Shown here: positions 44,901 through 53,445 of the stretch, one piece after another
How positions within the stretch are numbered: position 1 is the stretch's first letter
How the letters are laid out: each line of letters begins with the position of its first letter
Origin: Entoloma clypeatum
Taxonomy: Eukaryota > Basidiomycota > Agaricomycetes > Agaricales > Entolomataceae
Direction: 5' to 3'
Assembly: GCA_963565915.1 (NCBI GenBank)
Contig: OY751493.1
Span: 3,534,001 to 3,598,000 of the forward strand
DNA: 64,000 nt
The notes under the pieces: model-generated
Database searches by the model: none
What the model saw: the letters and a program-made list of their open reading frames with translations, nothing else
Told to the model about the DNA's origin: nothing
Made by a program: the position numbers and the translations under genes

Positions 44901-45116
44901 ATAGTTTTTGAGGATGAGCTTCTCCTCAGCGGTGGGGGCGGTTGGTAAATTGGAGAGGGTATGAAGGCGGATATGCATCTGCCGGTGGAGGATGTCGGCG
45001 ACGGAGGTTTCGAGCGCATGGATCTGGTCGCGCATGGAGAGCGCTTCGCCGATGAGGGTGGTGATGGTGGGGTTGATATCGGAAGCATCGGTGGAGGCGG
45101 CGGTGATGTTGGACAT
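38973..45116 (-). CDS. Conserved small ORF3 of Gypsy copy 2, interrupted by Copia
   Basis: The start is at 45116 (MSNITAASTDASDIN). The frame runs to the Copia junction at about 44793 and continues on the other side from 39022 to a TAG at 38973-38975, giving about 130 aa with the target duplication counted once. Residues are strongly conserved with copy 1 (EALSMRDQIHALETS; PEEK/AEEK; C-terminal DPNGNDGW). The helix-rich character suggests a coiled coil. Function unknown. Confidence 0.6.
39023..39333 (-). repeat. 3' LTR of Copia element
   Basis: 311 bp, TGTTGAAGTT to TTTCAACA, with four tandem TAATC/AATCT repeats near its end; near-identical to 44482-44792. Confidence 0.95.
39401..44119 (-). 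CDS. Copia Gag-Pol polyprotein (1572 aa)
   Basis: Single intact frame. Gag resembles the UBN2 type (DYQSWAEKMKSYLLHQGVW near residue 20; LFARLADSNF). The protease has ILDSGASLHF (about residue 490). The pre-integrase domain has WHKRLGHPND. The integrase core shows HSDLKQI, RVDGGGEFDEY and NGRAERINRTL. RT begins NKWVYNEKSDG and has the YVDD box (VIYVDDSAFLG). RNase H has TDSDWASD and STEAEYMALSDC. No classic CCHC zinc knuckle was seen in Gag. Intact motifs and matched LTRs suggest recent activity. Confidence 0.95.
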   Translation of the reverse strand: MSTSRSALDTIAPFDGIDYQSWAEKMKSYLLHQGVWRIVSGDIPRPEIADFTTTVSTPGPTAAAPPVLTTTVDQPGFRKEEKAWIRDDDVALGAIRLKISEAIRRHIKDSTSALGAWKTLKDAYSKISPAVIFGDFKAAATYKLSGRDPVPEIERLGSLFARLADSNFVVPDLMQAMILANAIPDAWSSLSTTLFQVYDADDFTWQAVADSVISEYRRKYSVGSTRTSNEQAKKISGTKRKGQDPKWEKQQKPSTSQNDADEQPNSTDHSTASEKKKGKGRWRNQKKSANTADNTSDHAEETVEFVAPAIHFPPPSFTTVTGRGKTISTAQPDSQRMQSLLQRMNPPPSQYTGLPSGKPSVWKKNDHVRKLARGIGARPSGSNLRILDTIIPEEDERPSKQRRVTPPLDQTLRMMDIDHQSERMGPDQFEDGLIELDGSSSSSPESDQLRKANNTSLQTYKILASTSAECMDHIDNDLYKKYTKHFASCTHCKEKERAQWILDSGASLHFTHEFKDFAYYRPLKAKRFVQTAEKGKKLEILGVGAVPVRHTLNGEVKTHLLRPVFYIPDMDTRLLSLGVFLNHGYKVDGMRGEINISKGQNKIQFSPHILGQTIYWLDTEIRYDQIHAISSEITVETWHKRLGHPNDQALNKIPTSTKGVPKTLVREKSQESCTGCLKGKMPNQSYPNSMTRAVKPFDLIHSDLKQISTASYHKYKYFLTFLDDFSSHVWVVLLRKKSSAITALKQFLAMIQNQFAATPKKWRVDGGGEFDEYKDVLADHGILIDVTLPYQHQQNGRAERINRTLWEKSQALRFDACLPPMWWEFCLEHAAFLYNRTPMQRLEWETPYFRVTNEIPDMSSVRVFGCQAYVYIPKEKRRNSLESRSRLMIYLGSKPGVKGYRFMDPETNTIFMGGKAIFDESKYPRCHIDPLPENHPEMENPEPADEFEDLIPGSNDDDSHNETPHIPVPIEQDQPESDNELPASEPDDEPRVPTPEPEQVPDRPIRERRVRKMPGSIYGEDTPASDLEKLDRRRRLGGQTAWMNDLLMEAISVQVGIVEMSHKDIYPLPNKEDWYAAERKELDMLKRRGVITKLVPLPAGRKALRNKWVYNEKSDGRLKARLVAKGFSQVEGIDFDQIFSPVVRYETVRLILALTALEGWFMTLLDVSSAFLYGTLREVIYMRQPEGYIVKGKEHLVYQLFKALYGLKQAALAWWRELDSSMKKLGFVRLHSDAGVFIHKSTNGEIVIAVIYVDDSAFLGTNREYTLEKKKAFMTTWECRDLGHLVPDGEPKEFLSIQIRQRGKRIFIDQVPYLEKILARMGMSESNATHTPLPTGYKPMASEDEPNAELRSKYQSVIGSLLYLMIGTRPDICFAVIKMSQFSANPTKRHLEVARDICRYLKATKNYAIMYDGDSGKGIYAFTDSDWASDENTRRSTTGFFISLASGAITWVSSAQKTIALSSTEAEYMALSDCSRAATWLRSMLAELGMQIGSVPIYGDNNGSVFIASNPVTEKRSKHIDVRFHFVREKVSEGIITVEFIEGVNNPADLLTKNLGKILFSKFIPYFGLIKN
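44482..44792 (-). repeat. 5' LTR of Copia element
   Basis: Near-identical partner of 39023-39333; the AACTC duplication follows at 44793. Confidence 0.95.
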
Positions 45117-45233
45117 GGCAGAAATGATGTTTGAAAGGTATAAGAAGAACGGCGTGTTGGGCGAGAAGAGTTGGAGCGGGGAACTCGATGTGACAGAAGT
45201 CGATGTGGAAAATGGTTCTCAAAGTTCGTTCTT

Positions 45234-48200
45234 TTATCGTGGACGCGATGCATTTTGCTGATGAAAATCTCGGATCAAGTCTTGAGCGTTCTGAACATTA
45301 GTCCGAGGTTCCCACGTGTTCTCTTCTGGGCCATACCCTTCCCATTGGACAAGGTACTGGATCTTTTCACGGAATTTCCGAGAGTCCAGGATCGTGGAGA
45401 CATGGTATTCTTCTCGTCCTTCAACGATGATCGGATCAGGGGCTGGCTTCTTTTTCTGAATGGCATACTTTGGGGTTTCGTATGGCGATAACAGGGTCTC
45501 ATTGAACACAGGGTGGATCATCTTCCAGGTTTTGGGAAGATCAAGACGGTATGCGCTAGCTCCTTTCTTCTCTAGAACTTTGAACGGTCCGTGTCAGAGG
45601 GCGTCAAGTTTCTTCGAGGGACGATCAGTCCTGATGTTAGTCCCTTCTAGCCACACCTTGTCTCCATTGCGGTAATTCCAAGACGGGCTTCGTCGTGTGT
45701 CAACTGTCTTCTTCATCTGATCCTGGGCCTGTTTCAGTGCTGCGTTGGCTTCTTCTCGTGCCTGTTTGAGTTTTTTCAAGAAGTCGTTTGCCGCTGGATT
45801 GGTGTCTTCCAACACAAGTTCTCCCTTCCAAGGATGCAGACCGTAGTTGAGATAGAATGGTGTGTACTTTGTCACTTGATGTTCTTTGTCATTGTACTGG
45901 AATTCTGCGATTGTGATCCATTCCGCCCAATCATCTTGTAGATGGTTGACAAAGTTTCGTAAGAACACCTCGGTTTCCTGATGCGATCGTTCGGCTTGTC
46001 CATCAGTTTGTGGATGGTACGCAGTGGACAGGTTTCTCTTGATTCCCAACATGCGGCAAAGTATCTCCATGACCTTCGCGGCGAACTGTGGTCCTCTGTC
46101 GCTAATGATCTTAGGGATCCCATGAAGCTTCCATATCTGGTCCCGATAGATCTTGGCTAATCCTTCAGCCAATAGTTCCACGGTTGTCGGGATGAGATGA
46201 AGCATCTTTGAATGTCTGTCCGTGATGACCAGAATTGCGTTCTTCCCATCAGATTCTGGTATCGGTCCCACGACATCAATCCCTATGTCTTCCCATGGTT
46301 GACTTGGCGCGGCGTTAGGGTGTAGAGGGGCGTGTCTCCTTTGGCGGCTGATCTTGTTACGTTGACAGGTGTCACAACCTTTCACATACTTCTTTACGTC
46401 ATGTAGGATGGTGGGCCACCAGTAGGTGCGAGTGAGGAGTTCATGTGTTCAATATTGTCCTGGATGTCCTGCCACTGGTGCGTCGTGCGCTTCAAACATC
46501 AGTTCTTGGCGCAATTGTGGGTCTGGTGGAACATAGACTCGTTCTCCTGCATAGGTGATGCCATTTTCCTGCTTGTACCAGTGAGGATTCTTCTTCAGAC
46601 CCTGGGCTACTTCTGTCTCCATGTGATTCGAGGCCTTGATGCGTGCGATCCATGGGTTTTCGATGGTTGTGATGTTTCCGATTTTGATGGAATCAGATGT
46701 TTCACCCCTTTCAAAGAATTGTTCCTCCGTGAACATCTCCATTTGTATCACATCTTCTGATTCCAATCGTTTCAAAAATAGCCCCTCCTTGAGCATTTGG
46801 TCGCTGTCCTGCGGCTCGAGTTCCGTCTCATACCAGGGTAAACGTGACAGGATGTCTGCTTTCATGTTTGTCTTCCCAGGTACATGTCGCAATTCGAAGT
46901 CATAGTCTTGTAACTTCATCTTCCAGCGCCTCTGTCGTTGGTTTAGGTCCTGAGGACACCGGAAATACTCCAGGTTTTTGTGATCGGTTAAGATCTCGAA
47001 ACGTTCCTTGGCTTCAAGTAGATAATGTCGCCAGTCCTTCAGTGCTTCCATGACTGCCAAGAGTTCCTTGTCATATATCTCATAATTCTGTTCGGCCGCG
47101 GACATGGTCCGCGACAAGAACGCGATAGGATGCCACTTGTCGTCTTGTTTCTGTGAAAGTACCGCTCCAATCGCATAACCCGATGCATCGGTTTCAACCC
47201 TGAACTGTCCGTCCGGTTTGGGCAATGCCAAGACTGGTGCCGTCGTGATTGCCCGTATAAGACCTTCAAATGCTTCTTGCGCCGCTGGTCCCCACGTGAA
47301 TGCTGTATTTCCCGTAAGTGTTGTGAGTGGCTTTGCGATGTTTGAGTATCCTTCAATGAAGCGTCGATAAAAATTGGCAAATCCCAGGAACCTCTGGACT
47401 TCCTTTTTTGAAGTGGGTACTCGCCAGTTCCGGATTGTGTCCACCTTTTCAGTTTCCATCTCAACACGTCCTTCTCCAACAACATATCCCAATATGGGGC
47501 ATTTCGTTACTTCCCAAAGACACTTCTTCTCCTTTAGGAACAGGTCATTGTCTGACAGAATCTGCAAGATCTCTTCGGTGTTCCGGGCGAGTTCTTCCTT
47601 GGTTTTACCAATAACCACTATGTCATCCATGTAAATCACACAGATGCGCCGACGGATCTGATCCCTGAATAGGCTGGCCATCATCCGAGAGAACGTTCCC
47701 GGGGAGTTGCAGAGACCAAAAAACATGACTAATGGTTCAAACAATCCTCGGCTGGTCAGGAAGGCGGCTTTCCATTCGTCACCCTTCTTGATCCACACGT
47801 TATTGTATCCCCACATGATGTCCATTTTGTTGAAGTAGACTGCGTCCTTCAATACATCCAAGAGGTCGTTGATGCGTGGGAGTGGGAATTTGTCCTTAAC
47901 CGTGAATTTATTGACCGTGCGATAATCCTGTACCAATCGTTTGGAACCGTCTTTCTTGTTAATGAAGAAGCAGGGTGATGCATAAGGGGATTTGGACGGT
48001 CGGATCTTTCCGGTTGCCAGGCCTTCATCGATGAATTCATCCAGTTCTTCTTGCTCCTTTTGGGTCATAGGATACGTGTTTCCTCCTAGCTCCTTTGGTG
48101 CGTCCGGTGTAAGTTCGATGCCGTGGTCCCATTCTCTTTCCTTTGGGATCTTGTCAAAGTTTTCTTTTTCAAAGAGGTGGGCAAAACGTTCAACATATGA

Positions 48201-48800
48201 GGGTCGTTTGGTTGTGGGAGGTGGTGTGGGAGTAACTGCTTCCAATATGGGGTCTCCGGGCTTCCATTTCTGATCCGATTTCTTGGGCACGTCCTTGTCT
48301 CGTACTTCCACCATGCGAACCCGATGTTTGCGACCATTAAGGTTAACCCTGAAATCCAAGTGTTTTGTTTGACATGTTGATGGGCACCGGTTGAATGTTA
48401 CAGTGCCGGTCGTCCAATTGATTGTGGGGTTATGGTGCACCAACCAGTCATGTCCCAAAAGCATGTCCATTCTCCCAATGTCCAATACCATTGCTTCCAT
48501 GGTTTCCTGGTGTGTTCCTAAGTCCAGCTTGACTTTGGCAAGTTTTTCTGCTTTCTGTTGTCGGTTCGGCGATCCATCCGCATTTAGGATTGATATGGGC
48601 TTTATTCCTCATGTGGGAAGGTTCTGTTCACGTACTATTCTGGGATGGATACATGTGCGTTCACATCCGCTATCAACCTCGGGTCGAATGGCCTTTGGTC
48701 CTCGTCGTGTTTTGATCTGAGCTTGCAGCTTGATCTCTCATCGTTTCGGAGGTTTATCTCCCTTGATAATCTTAGTTGACGCAACGGCTCGCTTTGCAGG
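45234..48800 (-). pseudogene. pol of Gypsy copy 2 (protease-RT-RNase H-integrase-chromodomain) with TGA breaks
   Basis: Protease DSG (VDSGCERTCIHP near 48680), the second protease segment MLLGHDWLV, RT with VIYMDDIVVIG, RNase H (ETDASGYAIGAVLS), integrase zinc domain (GCDTCQRNK), core (VITDRHSKM, ISDRGPQFAAK, HPQTDGQAE) and a C-terminal chromodomain ([28 protein letters not shown]) identify a chromovirus. TGA replaces the Arg of copy 1 after GHPGQY (46449) and after KKLDAL (45594). Two more TGAs, near 48610 and 48740, are shared with copy 1. RT itself is uninterrupted from 48500. Confidence 0.9.
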
Positions 48801-48880
48801 GATAACATAAGTTATATTGTCTGTAGCTGCACCAGGCAAGCGAGCTCGTTTAATGGATAAGGGTCGCGACTTAGCGTCGT

Positions 48881-49747
48881 TTAATCGGACCCTTCGGGAA
48901 AATCCTTCTCATTGGTCTCTATGGTGATGGTTTCATCATCATCGGTATCTCCATCAGACACCTTCCTAATCTTTCCAGAGTTTTTCTTCGGCTTGCGGCA
49001 GTTGCGCGCGATATGTCCTTCTTGGTCGCAGTTGAAACACTTACGACCATCTTTCTTCTTTGGGGCTTTGCAGTCTTTGGCAAGGTGACCAAAGCGCTGA
49101 CAGTTGTAGCAACGGGCTACTCCTGCTTTGTCGATCTCCATGGCTTTGCCTTGACCACTATAAGTGGCGCCCGATCCGGTGCGTGTGTCGCCACCCCCTC
49201 GGATGACTAATGCATGTCCCTCCATCTGTTGTCCCTTGTTTCGGATCTCCTTTGCGTAATCAGTGTACGTCTTGCCATCGCTGGCCACTTGTTCAGAAAT
49301 TCTGCGGTTGACGTTCTTTTCCAGGATGTATTTCCCAGTTTCTTCGCCAAGGTTTGACAGCTTCAAGAGCTCTTCGAATTCGTCCAAGAATTCGTCGATG
49401 GTGCGTTTCTCCTGTTTCAGGACTTCGAGTCTCACCTTGGCCGCTGCCGACTTGTTGGCAATAGAGAATTGCATGGCGATGTCGTCTGAGAACCCTAACC
49501 AGGTGATGTTCTCGCCATCGGTGGCAAGGTCGTCTAACTTGTTGCTGGCCCAGTGTTTACCGGACCCTTCCATCATGCGGGATAACACCGCAAGAATTTT
49601 CTGATCATCGGACAGGCCCTTCTGGAACCTGATGTATAATTTGGTGGCTTTCCACCACTCGTCGAAGGTGTGTCTGTCTTTGAACATCCCAGGATCTTTG
49701 ATGATCTTGGATGTATCCATTGTTTGTACTGTCAGTGCTTCTGCCAT
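48881..49747 (-). CDS. gag of Gypsy copy 2 with two CCHC zinc knuckles
   Basis: 288 aa from the internal Met; the frame extends upstream to about 49960 (RTPSSSQQSDTSP and on). Capsid-like segment FDEWWKATKLYIRFQKG and the knuckles CYNCQRFGHLAKDC and CFNCDQEGHIARNC. The stop overlaps the pol frame, which lies in the -1 phase. An additional open stretch at 50513-49947 (Glu/Arg-rich) lies between primer site and gag in another frame and probably represents the broken N-terminal part. Confidence 0.85.
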   Translation of the reverse strand: MAEALTVQTMDTSKIIKDPGMFKDRHTFDEWWKATKLYIRFQKGLSDDQKILAVLSRMMEGSGKHWASNKLDDLATDGENITWLGFSDDIAMQFSIANKSAAAKVRLEVLKQEKRTIDEFLDEFEELLKLSNLGEETGKYILEKNVNRRISEQVASDGKTYTDYAKEIRNKGQQMEGHALVIRGGGDTRTGSGATYSGQGKAMEIDKAGVARCYNCQRFGHLAKDCKAPKKKDGRKCFNCDQEGHIARNCRKPKKNSGKIRKVSDGDTDDDETITIETNEKDFPEGSD

Positions 49748-50530
49748 GTCTAGAACCTGCGGAGTAGGAGAGGTGTCGGATTGTTGGGATGAAGATGGGG
49801 TTCGGGATACAGGTAGGGGTTGAAAATCAGTCCCTGTTCTAGGCGTCTGTTCGGTATCTGACTGCGCGGAGTCAAAAGTAAATTCATCAGGGGACTCGTC
49901 GGCGGAATCGGTGGCAAAACGTTCGGGGTATTTCCTCTGTAGATCTCTAAGGAATCTCTGTTCCTGCGCGTCTAGGCTGTTGGTCGCGAGAAGGGGTCAA
50001 GTCTCTCGTTTCGTGCCCAACGGTTGTACTCGGTCTGTTGCTCGTTGGTGGTGAAGTGGGCGTAGATCTGCTGCTTCGAGTAAGACGTGGTGATGCGGCT
50101 CTGGGACGTCTCGATGTGAGCGTCCTAATCAATCTTCTGATAATGATTGTCTGGACACCGATAAACTCTCTGATCTCTGTGATCCGACCTGTCTGAGGTC
50201 CTTCTTGAACGCGAAAGCTTTCGAGTTCGTTCTGTCGGGCGTTGTAACGCGCGATCTGGTGTTGCCGAGCAAGATGGATGCTCTCTGCTATCTCGCTGTG
50301 GGGGCGATGCTCGTTGTTGTCTAGTTCTTCGTCAATCACCTGCTGTAGGATGCGACGGATCTCCGATTCAATGTACTGCTGGATAAGCGTAAAATCAATA
50401 CTGTCTTGAGGACTTAGCTCCTCCTGTCGGGCTTCTGGCGTGCTGAATGGGTTACTGGTGAAGTCTTCAAAGAAGCGCGACGTCTTGACTCGTCTGGTAG
50501 TTGCTCTCTTCACTCTGGGCGAACCTAACG

Positions 50531-50541
50531 AGATTTAGCAA
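50531..50541 (-). promoter_or_regulatory. Predicted self-priming primer-binding site of Gypsy copy 2
   Basis: Two bases from the 5' LTR, the minus strand reads TTGCTAAATCT. This is the exact 11-nt complement of AGATTTAGCAA in the LTR (50617-50627), which lies about 34 nt downstream of the TATATAAA box, where transcription should start. It is the arrangement known from Tf1-type elements. No tRNA 3' end match was seen. Confidence 0.65.
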
Positions 50542-50543
50542 CT

Positions 50544-50913
50544 TGTTATGCGTAACAAACCGTTCCAAGGTTCGGGCAGAGTATGCAGGAAGATGGAAAG
50601 GCGAAGAGCAATGTGATTGCTAAATCTAAGGAATGTAGCTATGGTACATGAGGTTTATATAGTACTGACTATGAGCGGTAGCGAATGAGTCAGTAACTGC
50701 GGAAGGCAGTGCGCATGAGTAAGGCGACTGCGGAAGGCTATGCACTAATGAGTAAGCTGACTGCGGAATGAGTCAGACAGCTGCGGAAAGCGAGTCAGCG
50801 CGGGAGCGAAGTATACTAAAGGAAATAAAGTATAATACGATATGTGTAAGCGGGGGCCGATGAGTAAAAGTGAAAAAGTAAGCGTATATGTCCGTAGTCG
50901 TTAGTCCGTAACA
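50544..50913 (-). repeat. 5' LTR of Gypsy copy 2
   Basis: 370 bp partner of 38567-38935; followed by the target duplication CCTGG at 50914-50918. Confidence 0.95.
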
Positions 50914-51614
50914 CCTGGTGGAACGAGGTCGCCTCGAGGTAGTTGACTGACGACGAAATGGAGGGACAATGTATGCCCCTCGACCAGAAGCCGTCAATCA
51001 ACGACCAACGCCGGCAATTGGACAGTGTGGGGGATGTCGAAGCAACCGACGTGAGGTCGAGCCGAAGCTCTCCCTTGTCAATGCGTAAACGGACGGGGTC
51101 GACTTGCAGTAGTCGACCGACAATGAAAAATGCACCCTAGAGGAACATAAGAGTCCCTCAAATGAAAAGTCGTCAGTGAATGACGAAGGCACGCATTGTG
51201 CCGTTCCCTGGTACCAACAAAGGTGCCACACACCTTCAAACGCCCCGTGTGCGCATGTCCGAGCTTCCACCGCAGTAATTACATCTTCCCCGCCCTCGAC
51301 TGTCGAAGGGTGAGGCTGGGAGCAGTGGCGGTGGCAGCGTTTCGGTGTCGTGGTGGTCGTGGTGTGATGTTCAATAAATTTGATCGGAGTTCGAATGGAC
51401 TTCGACAAATTTCGCATGCACTCAGAAGGCTGCATACGTCTAAAATTTGATTAATTTGATTCGTAATCCAGCCAAAACCGGCTGATTTCAGGAATTTTCT
51501 GATGCTTTCCTGATGGGGAAGGTGTCAGTCAGGAAAATCGGGTGTGATCCTGGTGGGATCAGATCAGACCAGATGATGCCGATTATTTGGGTTCCCTGCC
51601 AGGTTCGGTTTTGA
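50914..51614 (-). repeat. Right arm of inverted duplication, outer part
   Basis: Reverse complement of about 28940-29640; continues 37694-38566 across the Gypsy copy 2 insertion. Outer end GGTTTTGA at 51614. Confidence 0.85.
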
Positions 51615-51753
51615 CTGGGGATGAAGTGTCTGTCGGTGAGTTCATGGCATTTCTCAACTTGTTGAGTATTGAGAAACCATTTTAATTTTTATAGATAATA
51701 TGTTCTCGTTGCGCATGTTTTTTATATAGTGCGTCTCGTCGGAGAGTCCTTAC

Positions 51754-51982
51754 ATGGGGTTTAGCAGAGTCATTGAAGCATGTCAGCACAATGTAGGCTG
51801 ATTCATGGCTTTCCAGCCAAGGAAGATCATTTGAAGGTGCTATAAGTATTTTCCGTACCATATGAAACATACTACGAGCATTGGAACGGGCTCTAGCTGT
51901 CGACAATAGGGAATGTCGAGCATCGCCATCAAGCGTGAGATCAAGAACTGCGCCCGCGGGCGATGAATATGCTGACAAACAT
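51754..51982 (-). pseudogene. Orphan coding exon beside the transposon block
   Basis: A 229-nt open segment with protein-like composition (LSTARARSNARSMFHMV, LIAPSNDLPWLESHESAYIV) sits between an acceptor-like TTCTAG and a good donor GTAAGG. I recognise no family. No partner exons were found before the inverted arm at 51614, so it may be the remnant of a host gene cut by the insertion, or a piece of another element. Confidence 0.4.
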
Positions 51983-53445
51983 CTAGAAACACAGAATTTG
52001 AACTAGACGAGGGGCATGTGTTCCAGATTAAAAATCTAGAAGAGGGTCCAGTTCAAAGTCCGATGACAGGTGCGACCCATTTGGCAAGTGTGATCTCGGC
52101 TAACCTCGCTTAACTGGTTTAGAATCTATATCTAGGTTTCTAAACCTTACGGGAAGGCACCCAGTATTGCAAAGTATTTGAAGAGAACATCACCCACACC
52201 ATGCTGACGCTTTGATGAATCCATACTCTGAAACTGGCTGACCTTGGTTTTCATCTGTTTCAAGCTGCCAATAGTTTCGGGTGTCAAATTATTGGCAATA
52301 CGCCGCGTATTGGTGTACCTTTGGAGAATAAATTATGGTGCCAGTGGTAACCATGCTACGACAAGCTCAGAGACACATGGTAATTTATTATTCCTAGGTA
52401 CGGGAACTGGTAGGGACCCAAAATTCAATCGACGGTATGCCCTATTCAACCATGTTGACCCAAAGGATGGTCGATACAGGTTGAAGCTCGAAGCCCAGGG
52501 CCTACATCTTGCATGAAAGACTTTCTGGACCTATGAGGGTCGAGTTATCCGCCGTGGCCCAGGTTGGATCGGATCGTTAGAGAGCCCAAGTCCCAGTCGG
52601 CTGGAGTGACATGTTGAAAGGCAGGAGATCCTCGGATCCAGCGAACTTCGGCACCTGTAAAATCAGGTCATCATCGGGTCAAAATGTTGCCCTTGTCTAA
52701 TTGAGCCTTGGGCCTGTCGTGTAGTGGGAGAGTGTGGGTTCGAGTGTTGTCTGATCTTGACCGAACTTGCCGCGAAGCTATGTCGGAAAAATCCCGAGGC
52801 CCTGATCACGGCAATATCCTGAAATGGCCTGAAATGCTCTCTGAGGCTCAGGCGTAATGGAAGGCGTCTTGATTCAGCGAGAATTGGAGAAATCAGGCTG
52901 AATCAGGTTACTTAAATCAGGCCGCATCAGGCCGCCAGCCTGATTACTCTTCGATTTGCTGGCCAAGCAGATTGCTACTGTAGGGCCTGGGGATTTTTTT
53001 CGAAATTGTGATGGACTTGGCGCAGGAAAAATGCCATCTTTCAAACCGGTGTTGCGGCGACGATGAATACCACAGCGCCCAGCGGAGAAAAGCGTTTGAA
53101 AAATTCAAAGCCGGAGGCTGGAGGATGGATGACCCTGGTGTTGGCAGAGAGATCTGAATCCGGTGACTGCTCAGTACGGATTTCTATGCCTTGGGTTTGC
53201 CTTGGAAGTTCGAACTTACAAACTTACATCGCGACCTGTTTATCAAGCGCACATCTCTCAAATTGGTTTGCAGCCTTTTGCAGCTCGTCCCAAGAATTTT
53301 GGCATACATACTGCTTGACTTTCATTAACAACTTGGCAGGAACACTCAGATCACGTGTTCGGAAGAGAGAGGATGTCCGATGTCCGCCGGTGAATGGCAT
53401 TTATGTTATAAATGGCCAACTCATTATTTCCGAGTCCACAACTCA
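51983..53445. other. Intergenic; no supported gene
   Basis: Short open frames here show no recognisable protein. The stretch 52790-52960 is rich in AATCAGGC and CCTGA motifs, echoing the outer end of the inverted arms, and probably is degenerate transposon sequence. The last 100-200 bp before 53446 should hold the methyltransferase promoter. Confidence 0.5.

Larger units (their letters stand above)
38567..50913 (-). mobile_element. Chromodomain Gypsy LTR retrotransposon, copy 2 (with nested Copia)
   Basis: Bounded by 369- and 370-bp LTRs that differ at only a few positions and by the 5-bp target duplication CCTGG. The uninterrupted empty site is visible in the left inverted arm near 29640. 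Interior on the minus strand: self-complementary primer site (50531-50541), gag, protease, RT, RNase H, integrase, chromodomain, ORF3. A Copia element sits in ORF3. Two unique and two shared TGA codons break pol. Confidence 0.9.

Noticed and set aside
52690..52760. tRNA or SINE promoter (A-box-like TGTAGTGGGAGAG and B-box-like GGTTCGAGT)
   Set aside because: The two boxes are too close together and no acceptor stem or anticodon arm can be drawn.
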